From NCBI RefSeq assembly GCF_000688235.1, contig NZ_JHYO01000011.1, forward strand, positions 1 to 64,000: a DNA stretch of 64,000 nt. The letters run 5' to 3'. The translations under genes and the position numbers were made by a program. Source of the DNA: Terasakiella pusilla DSM 6293 (lineage in GTDB: Bacteria > Pseudomonadota > Alphaproteobacteria > Rhodospirillales > Terasakiellaceae). Below are positions 8,615-17,275 of the stretch, in pieces. Position 1 is the stretch's first letter; every line of letters begins with the position of its first letter. A model generated the notes under the pieces. It was not told the DNA's origin, did not search any database, and saw only the letters and a list, made by a program, of their open reading frames with translations.

Positions 8615-11254
8615 ATGACAACTCAACAAGCTACATTTATCAATATCGGCGAGCGCACAAACGTGGCTGGATCTGCCAAGTTCAAACGCCTGATCGCGGA
8701 AGAACAGTATGACGAAGCCCTAAGCGTTGCATTACAGCAGGTGGAAAACGGTGCAAACGTGATCGATATCAACATGGATGATGCCATGCTGGACAGTGAG
8801 AAGGCGATGGTTCGTTTTCTCAACCTGATTGCGGCAGAACCGGATATCGCGCGCGTCCCTGTGATGATCGACAGTTCTAAATGGTCCGTAATCGAAGCGG
8901 GCTTGCAGTGTGTGCAAGGCAAGGCCATCGTAAACTCGATCTCCTTGAAAGAGGGAAAAGAGCAGTTCGTCGAGCAAGCCAAGAAGATCAAACGCTATGG
9001 CGCAGCCGTTGTTGTCATGGCCTTTGATGAAAAAGGCCAAGCTGACACAAAAGAACGTAAGGTCGAAATTTGTAAACGGTCTTATGATGTGCTGGTCAAT
9101 GAAGTGGGCTTCCCGCCGGAAGATATCATTTTTGACCCGAACATCTTTGCGGTCGCAACGGGTATTGAAGAACATAACAATTATGCAGTCGACTTTATCG
9201 AAGCGACCCGCATTATCCGCGAACAATGCCCGCACTGTCATATCTCGGGTGGTTTATCGAACGTGTCGTTCTCCTTCCGGGGGAACAATCCGGTCCGTGA
9301 AGCCATGCACTCGGTCTTTCTTTATTACGCCGTTCAGGCGGGGATGGACATGGGGATCGTGAACCCGGCCCAGCTAGAAGTTTACGATGAAATCCCGAAA
9401 GAACTGCGTGAACGCGTGGAGGATGTGATCCTGAACCGTCGCGACGATGCCACAGATCGCCTGTTGGAAATTGCGGATGAATATAAAAGCAAAGGCGGGT
9501 CCAAAGCGGCAACCATTGATTTGTCCTGGCGTGAAAAACCGGTGGCAGAACGCCTGTCTTTTGCTTTGGTGAAAGGGATTGACCAGTTTATCACCGAAGA
9601 TACCGAAGAAGCTCGTCAGCAGTTTGATCAACCGATCGAGGTAATCGAGGGACCGTTGATGGATGGCATGAACGTGGTGGGCGATCTGTTTGGTGCGGGT
9701 AAAATGTTCTTGCCGCAGGTGGTGAAGTCCGCGCGTGTGATGAAAAAGGCCGTGGCCTATCTGATGCCGTTTATTGAAGAAGGTAAAGAAGCCGGATCGG
9801 AAAGCGCAGGCAAAGTCCTGATGGCAACCGTCAAAGGCGACGTGCATGATATCGGTAAAAATATCGTGGGTGTTGTCCTGCAATGTAACAACTTTGAGGT
9901 CATCGACCTTGGGGTGATGGTGCCGACACAGGATATTTTGCAAGCGGCGAATGATCATAAGGTCGATATCATTGGCTTGTCCGGTCTGATTACCCCGTCA
10001 TTGGAAGAAATGGTCAATGTCGCGAAAGAGATGAAGCGCTTGAACATGGATATCCCGTTGCTGGTCGGCGGTGCGACCACCTCCAAAGTCCATACGGCGG
10101 TCAAGATTGATCCGAATTATCAGCACCCGACCATCCATGTGCTGGATGCGTCGCGTGCGGTCGGTGTTTGTTCTAATCTGTTGTCGCCCGTAAAACGCGC
10201 GCAGTATGAAGCGGACATCGCACAAGAATATAAGAAAGTCCGTGAAGCGCGCGCAAAGAAGCAGAAGACAGGCAATAAAATCAGTATTGAGGAAGCCCGT
10301 GCGGCCCGTCAGCCGATTGACTGGCAGACCTTTAAGGTCGTGAAGCCTGCTTTCCTCGGAACCAAAACGTTTGACGATTATCCGTTGGAAGAATTGGTGG
10401 ATCGCATCGACTGGACGCCGTTTTTCCGCACATGGGAATTGGCAGGGAACTACCCGAAAATCCTACAAGACGAGGTGGTGGGCGAAACTGCGCGCAACCT
10501 GTTTGATGATGCCCAAGCGATGTTGAAGCAGATCATTGCGGAAAAATGGCTGACGGCAAAAGCGGTGATCGGCTTCTGGCCGGCAAACGCAACCGAAGAT
10601 GACAGCATCCGCCTGTTTAAAGATGAAGATCGCCGCGAAGATCTGGCGGCCTTCCATATGGTGCGTCAACAGATCCCGAAAGCCGAAGGCCGTTATGATA
10701 ACTGTCTAGCTGACTATATCGCCCCAAGCGGGGAAGATTATATGGGCGGCTTTGCAGTCACCGCTGGTCACGGCATTGATGTGAAGCTGGCCGAGTTTGA
10801 GGCCGAGCATGATGACTATCGCTCAATCCTGTTGAAAGCCTTGGCAGATCGTCTGGCAGAAGCTTTTGCCGAACATATGCACGAACGTGTGCGCAAAGAG
10901 TTCTGGGGCTATGCGGCAGATGAAAATCTGGATAACGATGCTTTGATCAAAGAACAGTATCAGGGCATCCGTCCGGCACCGGGCTATCCGGCCTGTCCGG
11001 AACATTCAGAGAAAGTTACTCTGTTTGACATTCTGAATGCACCAGCCGAAGCGGGAATCGAACTGACCGAAGGGTTTGCCATGACCCCGACGGCAGCGGT
11101 CAGTGGCTTTTACTTTGCCCACCCTGAAGCCAAATATTTTGGTGTGGGTCGTGTGGAAAAAGATCAGGCCGAAGATTATGCCCGTCGCAAAGGCATTAGC
11201 CTGAGCGAAGCAGAAACGCTTCTGTCACCTGTTTTGGGGTATGACCCGGAATAA
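8615..11254 (+). CDS. metH2: Methionine synthase, folate/cobalamin/activation subunit (split MetH C-terminus)
   Basis: An 879-residue protein carrying the remaining MetH modules: pterin-binding (about 5-265; '[15 protein letters not shown]', '[12 protein letters not shown]'), cobalamin cap ('[20 protein letters not shown]', about 350-370), cobalamin-binding with the Asp409-x-His411-x-x-Gly414 base-off motif, and a C-terminal AdoMet-dependent reactivation domain (about 560-870; '[15 protein letters not shown]'). It methylates cobalamin from methyl-THF and passes the methyl group to homocysteine bound by the partner subunit. It is the last gene of the operon and is followed by a strong terminator. 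Confidence 0.95.
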   Translation: MTTQQATFINIGERTNVAGSAKFKRLIAEEQYDEALSVALQQVENGANVIDINMDDAMLDSEKAMVRFLNLIAAEPDIARVPVMIDSSKWSVIEAGLQCVQGKAIVNSISLKEGKEQFVEQAKKIKRYGAAVVVMAFDEKGQADTKERKVEICKRSYDVLVNEVGFPPEDIIFDPNIFAVATGIEEHNNYAVDFIEATRIIREQCPHCHISGGLSNVSFSFRGNNPVREAMHSVFLYYAVQAGMDMGIVNPAQLEVYDEIPKELRERVEDVILNRRDDATDRLLEIADEYKSKGGSKAATIDLSWREKPVAERLSFALVKGIDQFITEDTEEARQQFDQPIEVIEGPLMDGMNVVGDLFGAGKMFLPQVVKSARVMKKAVAYLMPFIEEGKEAGSESAGKVLMATVKGDVHDIGKNIVGVVLQCNNFEVIDLGVMVPTQDILQAANDHKVDIIGLSGLITPSLEEMVNVAKEMKRLNMDIPLLVGGATTSKVHTAVKIDPNYQHPTIHVLDASRAVGVCSNLLSPVKRAQYEADIAQEYKKVREARAKKQKTGNKISIEEARAARQPIDWQTFKVVKPAFLGTKTFDDYPLEELVDRIDWTPFFRTWELAGNYPKILQDEVVGETARNLFDDAQAMLKQIIAEKWLTAKAVIGFWPANATEDDSIRLFKDEDRREDLAAFHMVRQQIPKAEGRYDNCLADYIAPSGEDYMGGFAVTAGHGIDVKLAEFEAEHDDYRSILLKALADRLAEAFAEHMHERVRKEFWGYAADENLDNDALIKEQYQGIRPAPGYPACPEHSEKVTLFDILNAPAEAGIELTEGFAMTPTAAVSGFYFAHPEAKYFGVGRVEKDQAEDYARRKGISLSEAETLLSPVLGYDPE

Positions 11255-11277
11255 AGCCGATAGACTTGAATGAGCAC

Positions 11278-11307
11278 AGAGCCCCGCTTTAAAACGGGGC
11301 TCTTTCT
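11278..11307 (+). terminator. Intrinsic terminator after the methionine operon
   Basis: AGAGCCCCG (11278-11286) pairs with CGGGGCTCT (11295-11303), followed by TTCT. The 9-bp GC-rich stem lies 23 bp past the metH stop and before the convergent next gene. Confidence 0.8.
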
Positions 11308-11326
11308 CGTTGGTAAGGGGATTGGT

Positions 11327-12715
11327 CTATTTGGCTTTACAGCCACAGACAGAGTTGGTGCCCGTTACTTCGTTGGTCCAGTTGCCGTTCCAGCTCAGGT
11401 CATAGCTGGAACACGTGCTTTCGCAGATGTCTTTGGCCTTGGAGTTGTTCATGATGACCTTGGACGTCTGGATATCCACCGCATTGCCTTGACCTGTTTG
11501 AATATCAAAGAAGATATGGCTCAGGTTGCCGGATGTAATGTTGTTGGGGTTCGCGGTTTTTGTCCCGGCATAATTGTGACAGCCAAAACAGTTGGAAATG
11601 AAGCCCGCGTTCAGGTCAACGTTCTGGAAGGTCGTTTCTGCAATCGGGTTCGCCAAACGTAGGGAACCGCGTTGATTGCCAATGTCTGAGTCTTGGTCGA
11701 TATGGCTGACCCACAAGGCGCCTAAGATGAAGTAGTTTTTCAACAACTGCATTTGTGTGTCGTTGGCGGCCGTAATGTCGGCGCGGTTTTCGTCAGCTTT
11801 CAAATCACCATTGGCTGTACCGTCGGGATACTGGCGACAGACTTCGCTTGGTGTACCGGTAATATTGGATGTTTTTTCCGCTTTGTTGAAGTTGCACGCT
11901 GGATCTTTAGACGTAAAGGCGCCCGGTAGTTTGGAGGCACATTGCTGGCTGGTGAAGGACCAGGCGCGGTTGCTGGTTTCCCCGCAGTTTGGCGCATTGT
12001 CGTTATGTTCAAAGGATGCCCAGACAAATTCCGGATGGTCATCTGTTGCAATTGCCAGATGCATGCCGATTAGCCCGAGTGTTTTACCTGCGAGTTCACC
12101 GGCTTCGATTTTTTTGGTCAGAAAAGTGCCTGCGCTGATTTCGTCTGTGCTCAGGATTTTCCAGCCGAATTTCAATTCGGTTGTGCCGGTGGGAAAGTTG
12201 GTGATGCCTTTTTTCGCCTGTTCCACAGCGCTGCCGGACAGGTCACACATGGCCCGGTTGAAGCGCATATCATAAAAGGCAGCATTGCCATGTTGATCAA
12301 AAATGACGTCCCCGCCGCCTGCTTGATGGGTTGTGAATTGTGTCTTATCCAGCCCTGTGCGCAAAGAGTGGTGATCGACTACATCATCACAGGAATTGGC
12401 TGGACTGCCGTCGGCGTTAAATTCAATCAGCGGGAAATTGGCATTGACCTGAAACTGACGCGTGTCGCTGCCCGGTGTGACGGGCGACATCAGGTAGAAG
12501 TAGGCTTGCCAGGAAAACTGGTAAAAGTCGCAGAAGTTGGATGTACCATCACTGCCGCTTTTCTTGACTTCCGTCGGCATGGAAGGGGATGTGATCCAGT
12601 TTTGATCGACCGTACAGTCAGACGGCGTTGCCGCCAAAGCCGTAGATGAATGTGTCATGAAGCCGATGCAGGCGCAAAAAACGCCCGTCAGCAAGAGTTT
12701 GTTAAGTGTCTTCAT
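11327..12715 (-). CDS. Secreted Cys-rich protein with one CXXCH haem motif, unknown function
   Basis: A 462-residue exported protein with a signal peptide ending near 'STALAATPSD'. It contains a single c-type haem attachment motif, 'NCFGCHNYAG', about 90 residues from the C-terminus, and about 14 other cysteines spread along the mature chain, suggesting disulfides. Recognisable blocks are 'FYQFSWQAYFYLMSP', 'LGLIGMHLAIATDDHPEFVW' and 'ASFEHNDNAPNC'. I do not recognise a named family; a periplasmic monohaem protein or oxidoreductase is plausible. The start at 12715 is chosen because GGAGGAG lies just before it; the ATG at 12730 overlaps that ribosome site. It appears monocistronic. Confidence 0.65.
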   Translation of the reverse strand: MKTLNKLLLTGVFCACIGFMTHSSTALAATPSDCTVDQNWITSPSMPTEVKKSGSDGTSNFCDFYQFSWQAYFYLMSPVTPGSDTRQFQVNANFPLIEFNADGSPANSCDDVVDHHSLRTGLDKTQFTTHQAGGGDVIFDQHGNAAFYDMRFNRAMCDLSGSAVEQAKKGITNFPTGTTELKFGWKILSTDEISAGTFLTKKIEAGELAGKTLGLIGMHLAIATDDHPEFVWASFEHNDNAPNCGETSNRAWSFTSQQCASKLPGAFTSKDPACNFNKAEKTSNITGTPSEVCRQYPDGTANGDLKADENRADITAANDTQMQLLKNYFILGALWVSHIDQDSDIGNQRGSLRLANPIAETTFQNVDLNAGFISNCFGCHNYAGTKTANPNNITSGNLSHIFFDIQTGQGNAVDIQTSKVIMNNSKAKDICESTCSSYDLSWNGNWTNEVTGTNSVCGCKAK

Positions 12716-12904
12716 ATAAGTCTCCTCCATTCTTTAGTTACCTAAAGATGTTTTATATTCATATGTTACACTTTATATGGAATAGGCTAAAATTCAATTT
12801 ATATTTACAATCTTAAGTAATATGTAATTAATAAGTGTATAAATGGCTGTGCTATTCGATTTTACGACCCATCAGTGGCAAAGGGGCAGTGGCAGAGGAG
12901 GGAT

Positions 12905-13804
12905 TTAAAGGTAAACGGTTGCGATGACCTGATTGCCTTTGCCGACATAGCTCAGCTTGTCAAAGGACATGGATTTGGCGACGGCAATGCCGCGCCCATG
13001 GGGGGCAAACAGGCGGCAGGGGTCGATTTCCATGAAATTCTCGCAGTCGAAGCCTTTGCCTTGATCGGTAATCGTCAGGTCAATCGCCTTGGCGCTCCGC
13101 ACCAGTTCGACTTTGACAGACCTGTCCTTAAATTCGGGCAGGTTGAGGCGATGTTCGATTTCGCTTTTCCATTTATCTTCCATGATGAGCTGACTTTTCC
13201 CATCATAAGAGATCTCGAGATTTCCGTGTTCAATCGCGTTGGTCAACAGTTCATGGATACCTACGGTGACACGGTCGGGGTCAGGATAGGCTGAAGAGAG
13301 AAGACCGGTCAGGATGCTTATTTCCGAGAGAGTTCGGATGCGGAAACTTGCCTGTTCGACAAACCGCAGGCCGGATTTTAAGGATTGCTTTTCTTCCTCT
13401 ATTTCCTTGAAGCGGGTTTTATATTCCATGGCGGATTGAATAACCGCTTCCAGCAGTTTTTGTTCTGTCGTTTTTTCCAGAAAATAATATGCGCCTTCTT
13501 TCAGGGCTTCAGTAATTGTATTTGGATCGGTGCTGCAGGTTTGCAGAATAACGGGGAGGTGCCTGCTTTTCTCCGTCGATTTGATGACCTTCAGACAGTC
13601 AAGACCCGACATACCACCGGGCATTTTCATGTCCAGCAAGACCACGTCATATTCTTGATGATTATCCTTTAGGGCGTTTAGAACATCTTCGGCACTTTCG
13701 CGCATATCGACGCGATAACGTGGCCCGCGCAGTTGATGAAACAACAGGTCGCGCGCATCAGGATAGTCATCAGCGATCAACAGTCGAATAGCTGGGGTGA
13801 TCAT
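12905..13804 (-). CDS. Response regulator fused to a histidine-kinase-like ATPase domain
   Basis: A 299-residue two-domain protein. Residues 1-120 form a receiver with acidic Asp12-Asp13, phospho-acceptor Asp58 in 'VVLLDMKMPGG' and Lys111. A short helical linker follows. Residues about 155-299 form a HATPase_c domain with N-box 'HELLTNAIEHG' (Asn189), G1 'DQGKGFD' and G2 'HGRGIAVAKSM'. No phosphorylatable His domain is seen. The ATPase is closest in pattern to RsbW-type serine kinases or anti-sigma factors, so phosphorylation could switch a partner system. It follows the lipoprotein gene by 65 bp in the same direction; no cognate kinase is adjacent. Confidence 0.75.
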   Translation of the reverse strand: MITPAIRLLIADDYPDARDLLFHQLRGPRYRVDMRESAEDVLNALKDNHQEYDVVLLDMKMPGGMSGLDCLKVIKSTEKSRHLPVILQTCSTDPNTITEALKEGAYYFLEKTTEQKLLEAVIQSAMEYKTRFKEIEEEKQSLKSGLRFVEQASFRIRTLSEISILTGLLSSAYPDPDRVTVGIHELLTNAIEHGNLEISYDGKSQLIMEDKWKSEIEHRLNLPEFKDRSVKVELVRSAKAIDLTITDQGKGFDCENFMEIDPCRLFAPHGRGIAVAKSMSFDKLSYVGKGNQVIATVYL

Positions 13805-13869
13805 TCTAAAGTGTCCCGTCCTGTATCAGTAAAGGGGAATTAAAGGAGGAAAACAAGGGAGCAAAGGAA

Positions 13870-15456
13870 TTATCCACAGCGTTCATGTTCTAGTCCGGGG
13901 AAAGAGGTGCCGGAAAATGTACAGCGATTGGCCCCTGTCCGTCCGCCGATGGCGCGGCAAAAATCCAGTTGGTCGGCGCGACGCAATTGAAAGCCGGAGA
14001 CTTTGTTCTCTTCATCAAAGCCCATATTCAGGTACCAGAGGTTGGGATCATTTTCTAACGTGAGCAAAGTTGCACGATGGCTACCAACCTGCCCCTGTCC
14101 GCGACTATAACAACCATATGCTTTGACGGGCAGCATCATTAAATATTCAGCGGCTTCTTCGCGGTCCATGCTGGGGGCGATCAGTTCTTCCTGACTATCG
14201 ATCAACTGGTCCGGTGCGTTAGAAAACAGCAAGCGTGCCTGGTCGCGCACGACAACCTGATCTTTCATCAACTCCACGATTTGTGCAAGGTTTTGATCCT
14301 TGGTGTTTTTCAGCAAAGTCGCGATTTTACTTAAGGTCCGGTTCATGGCTTTTTCTGTCGCATTGCTGGGGCGGACGGCCTGCGCAGGCGGCAGAGTAAA
14401 GCCCGCTTCAGTCAACAGAACGGCAAGGTCCTCGCCACTGCACTGGGCTCTGTAATCAATCTCGTCAGCGAACAGTGCATGGGGTTGCATCATGCGCCAG
14501 AGGACAATGGCACCGTCTTTACGCGACAGACCCAAACGTTCGCTCAATGCGCCCTGAATGGCTTTACAGGTGGGGTGTAGGGCCTCTGCGGGGACGCGCC
14601 AGAATCCGTTTTCCAGATCGCCAAGTGCAAGGCGCGCGCTTTGATCCCCGATCTTGTGGGTCAATAAGGCGCTATAGCTTGGCGGTTCATTGTGGTGAAG
14701 CGGCAGGACAGAATTTTGACCGCTGACGCTGAGGATGCTTTGGATGACGGTTTCGCCCGTTTTACCCTTGAGGTCGAGCGAGGTGCCAAAGTTTTCCAGA
14801 TAGGAAATGTTGAAGGTTGCAACATCCTTTAGGCTCGCTTCTTCCACAAGGGCAATACGTTGGGAAAAGTCGTCCGCGCGCTTTGACAGCTCCCCAAGGC
14901 GGGTTGCGGAATAGAGCGCATGTTTTTGGCTGTAGGCTTGAACGATGGCCTCTGCATCTTTTGTCAGTCCGTCCAGCGTATCTTTGAGCAGGATCATTTC
15001 CAGACTGAGGGTAAAGGGGGCGCGTCGTTCGACAAAGAGGGGGGTTAGTGTGCCTTTTGCCTGGTAGCTGGTGGCCCAGCTTTTCTCTTTGCGATCAAAG
15101 ATGAACAGCGGAACGGGCGGGAATTTCAGGTCATCGCCATTTTTGACATGAGCCATGAAGATGACACTGACGGTGTCATCCGAAACGATGTCGCCAAGCA
15201 AAGGAGTGATATCTTGGCTCGCAGTTTCAAAGTGGCTGGAAAGCTGAATGTAATCGGCATCCCGGGATAAAGGGGAGGCATCGATGTTTTGGGTGCTGAT
15301 GCGTTTTTCAAGTTTGGGCAGGGCCGTTTTGGCATTGAATTCTATTTTAACCGGCGCCTGAACCTTAGGGGGTTCGGGCTCTTTTTTACACGCGGTGAGG
15401 CCGAGCGCGACTGTGCCTAACATCAATGCTGTTATAATCAGGTTTCTGCGCATCAT
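13870..15456 (-). CDS. Large lipoprotein of unknown function
   Basis: A 528-residue protein with a lipoprotein signal: 'MLGTVALGLTAC' followed by 'KKEPEPP', so it is probably lipid-anchored, with no Asp at +2 to retain it in the inner membrane. The rest is soluble, mixed alpha/beta in appearance, with several cysteines near the C-terminus ('YGCYSRGQGQVGSHRATLL', 'GRTGANRCTFSG'). I do not recognise a domain. The start at 15456 follows AAGAGG; the ATG at 15525 would put 23 extra residues ahead of the signal. It precedes the response regulator-ATPase gene and may share its transcript. Confidence 0.6.
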   Translation of the reverse strand: MMRRNLIITALMLGTVALGLTACKKEPEPPKVQAPVKIEFNAKTALPKLEKRISTQNIDASPLSRDADYIQLSSHFETASQDITPLLGDIVSDDTVSVIFMAHVKNGDDLKFPPVPLFIFDRKEKSWATSYQAKGTLTPLFVERRAPFTLSLEMILLKDTLDGLTKDAEAIVQAYSQKHALYSATRLGELSKRADDFSQRIALVEEASLKDVATFNISYLENFGTSLDLKGKTGETVIQSILSVSGQNSVLPLHHNEPPSYSALLTHKIGDQSARLALGDLENGFWRVPAEALHPTCKAIQGALSERLGLSRKDGAIVLWRMMQPHALFADEIDYRAQCSGEDLAVLLTEAGFTLPPAQAVRPSNATEKAMNRTLSKIATLLKNTKDQNLAQIVELMKDQVVVRDQARLLFSNAPDQLIDSQEELIAPSMDREEAAEYLMMLPVKAYGCYSRGQGQVGSHRATLLTLENDPNLWYLNMGFDEENKVSGFQLRRADQLDFCRAIGGRTGANRCTFSGTSFPGLEHERCG

Positions 15457-15571
15457 TTTTAACCTCTTTATCCCTAATCTGATTTTGTATGTTACTTTTG
15501 TTCTTGTTGACCAGAACGATGGCACAGCCTATCACGACTTAAGGTCAGTGTTGAGTGAAGAGTTTGAAATA

Positions 15572-16051
15572 ATGACACATATTCATGTCTATCGTGACAA
15601 AGTACGTCCGGAATGGATCGATTACAACGGGCATATGAACGTTGCGTTTTATGTCCTCGCCTTCGACTATGCCACCGAAGGCGTGTTGGACAAGATCGGT
15701 ATGGGGGAACGCTATTGCACAGAGGAAGGGAAATCGGTTTTTGTGGTCGAATCGCATATTACCTATCAGAGCGAAGTTCTGGAAAATGAACCGTTGGAAA
15801 TTCGCTCTTACATACTTGGGTATGATTTGAAGCGCATTCACCTCTATCACGAAATGTTTTCGGCAGAAAGCGGGCAAAAATCAGCGACAATTGAAATTAT
15901 GGCATTGCATGTTGATATGAAATCGCGCAAAACCACAGAAATTAATGAAGTCTTGCTAAAAACTCTGCACAAGTTGACTGTTACTTCTTTGGAAGAGGGG
16001 CGACCATCGGGGGCAGGGCGAAAAATCAAAATTCTTGGGAAGAGCGCATAA
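15572..16051 (+). CDS. Acyl-CoA thioesterase-like hotdog protein
   Basis: A 159-residue single hotdog domain of the 4-hydroxybenzoyl-CoA thioesterase group. The motif 'PEWIDYNGHMNVAFYVLAFD' carries the Asp/Asn-Gly-His-Met pattern around the active-site helix. Similar proteins occur next to carnitine dehydrogenase genes as betainyl-CoA thioesterases, but no carnitine genes are here, so the substrate is open. The start is the ATG at 15572, with GAAGAG upstream. It diverges from the lipoprotein gene across a 115-bp spacer that must hold both promoters. Confidence 0.75.
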   Translation: MTHIHVYRDKVRPEWIDYNGHMNVAFYVLAFDYATEGVLDKIGMGERYCTEEGKSVFVVESHITYQSEVLENEPLEIRSYILGYDLKRIHLYHEMFSAESGQKSATIEIMALHVDMKSRKTTEINEVLLKTLHKLTVTSLEEGRPSGAGRKIKILGKSA

Positions 16052-16151
16052 AAAGCAAAAGAAATGTTTTTTTTCTTTGGTCTTGCGCTACAGATGATTA
16101 TTCTAAAGTATAATTTCTTTTGAATGATTGAATAAACGGAGATTAGGGGCG

Positions 16152-17198
16152 TTGGAATATACCGAAAACATAGATCAGGCATTGGACTATGCCCGTGAGG
16201 CCATCAAAAAGATGGGTGAAATCGGAATCCCTGCAAACCCGAACAATTTTACGATCTGGTTTCATTATTTCTCCGGCACCTATCCTGACCTCAAGCGGAC
16301 ACTGGATATCCTGATTGCCAATCAGCAGGAATTTACGGAGACCCGTAACTCTGAGATTTTTCAGAAGTTCTTCACGCTGGATCAGGAAAGCGCGACCTTG
16401 CATGACGCGACGACCCGCGTGGAAGGCGAGCTGGGGCGATTGATCAATGCCATGGATAAGGCGGATGGCTGCTTTGCCCGTCTGGATGAATCGTTGGGCA
16501 GCGCGCAGCGAAAACTCGCGGATGCCGAAGATAAAGAACAGGTGCTGGAAATTACCAACACACTGCGTCAGGAACTGGGTGAGGTGATGTCTGAAAACAG
16601 CGTGTTGGAAGACAAGCTCAAGCAATCGGCGGAAGAAATACTGGCCCTGAAAGAAGATTTGGAACGGATGCGCCGCGAAGCCATGACAGATGGGCTGACC
16701 GGGATTGCCAACCGCAAACTGTTTGATCTTGAACTGCGCAAATCTTCCATGAATGCCATGGCGAACGGGGAAGATTTGGCTTTGTTGATGCTGGATGTGG
16801 ACCATTTTGGCCGTTTTAACGGTCACTTTGGGCATCAGGTCGGTGATCAGGTCTTGAAGTTGGTTGCCGTTACCATTAGTGAATGTATCAAAGGCCAGGA
16901 CACAGCGGCCCGGTTTGGTGGCGATGAGTTTGCCATCATTCTGCCGCGCACCAACCTTGAAAACGCCATGCGTCTGGCAGAGCACATCTGTAAACGTGTC
17001 AGCTCCAAAAACATTGTCAATCGCACCACGGGGGAACGATTAGGCAAAGTCACCATGTCCGGTGGGGCCGCGTTGTTTGAGTATGGCGAGCCGGTCAGTC
17101 AGTTGCTGGTCCGCGCTAACCAGTCTTTGGATACGGCAGTTGATCAGGGACGCAATCAGGTCCTGTCGCAGGAAGACCTTGAAAAAGTTCGTGCTTAA
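16152..17198 (+). CDS. GGDEF diguanylate cyclase with coiled-coil N-terminus
   Basis: A 348-residue cytosolic protein. The N-terminal about 180 residues are helical, with 'IPANPNNFTIWFHYFSG' and a coiled-coil region up to the GGDEF domain, which begins 'DGLTGIANRKLFDLELR'. The catalytic motif is 'RFGGDEFAIILP' (about 256-260), intact for c-di-GMP synthesis. The inhibitory I-site RxxD is changed to KGQD, so product feedback may be weak or lost. Start is a TTG: I prefer 16152, with GGAG ten bases upstream; an in-frame TTG at 16128 lacks a good ribosome site. Confidence 0.85.
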   Translation: MEYTENIDQALDYAREAIKKMGEIGIPANPNNFTIWFHYFSGTYPDLKRTLDILIANQQEFTETRNSEIFQKFFTLDQESATLHDATTRVEGELGRLINAMDKADGCFARLDESLGSAQRKLADAEDKEQVLEITNTLRQELGEVMSENSVLEDKLKQSAEEILALKEDLERMRREAMTDGLTGIANRKLFDLELRKSSMNAMANGEDLALLMLDVDHFGRFNGHFGHQVGDQVLKLVAVTISECIKGQDTAARFGGDEFAIILPRTNLENAMRLAEHICKRVSSKNIVNRTTGERLGKVTMSGGAALFEYGEPVSQLLVRANQSLDTAVDQGRNQVLSQEDLEKVRA

Positions 17199-17275
17199 GC
17201 CTGATCTTGTCTAATTTTTAACCCTTGTCGTGTCATACTCTGTCGTTCAGACGGTATGAATGAAGGACATTTGAC

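Noticed and set aside
16128-16151. Extra eight codons at the start of the GGDEF gene (TTG at 16128)
   Set aside because: No ribosome site precedes it and GGAG favours the TTG at 16152. Not excluded.
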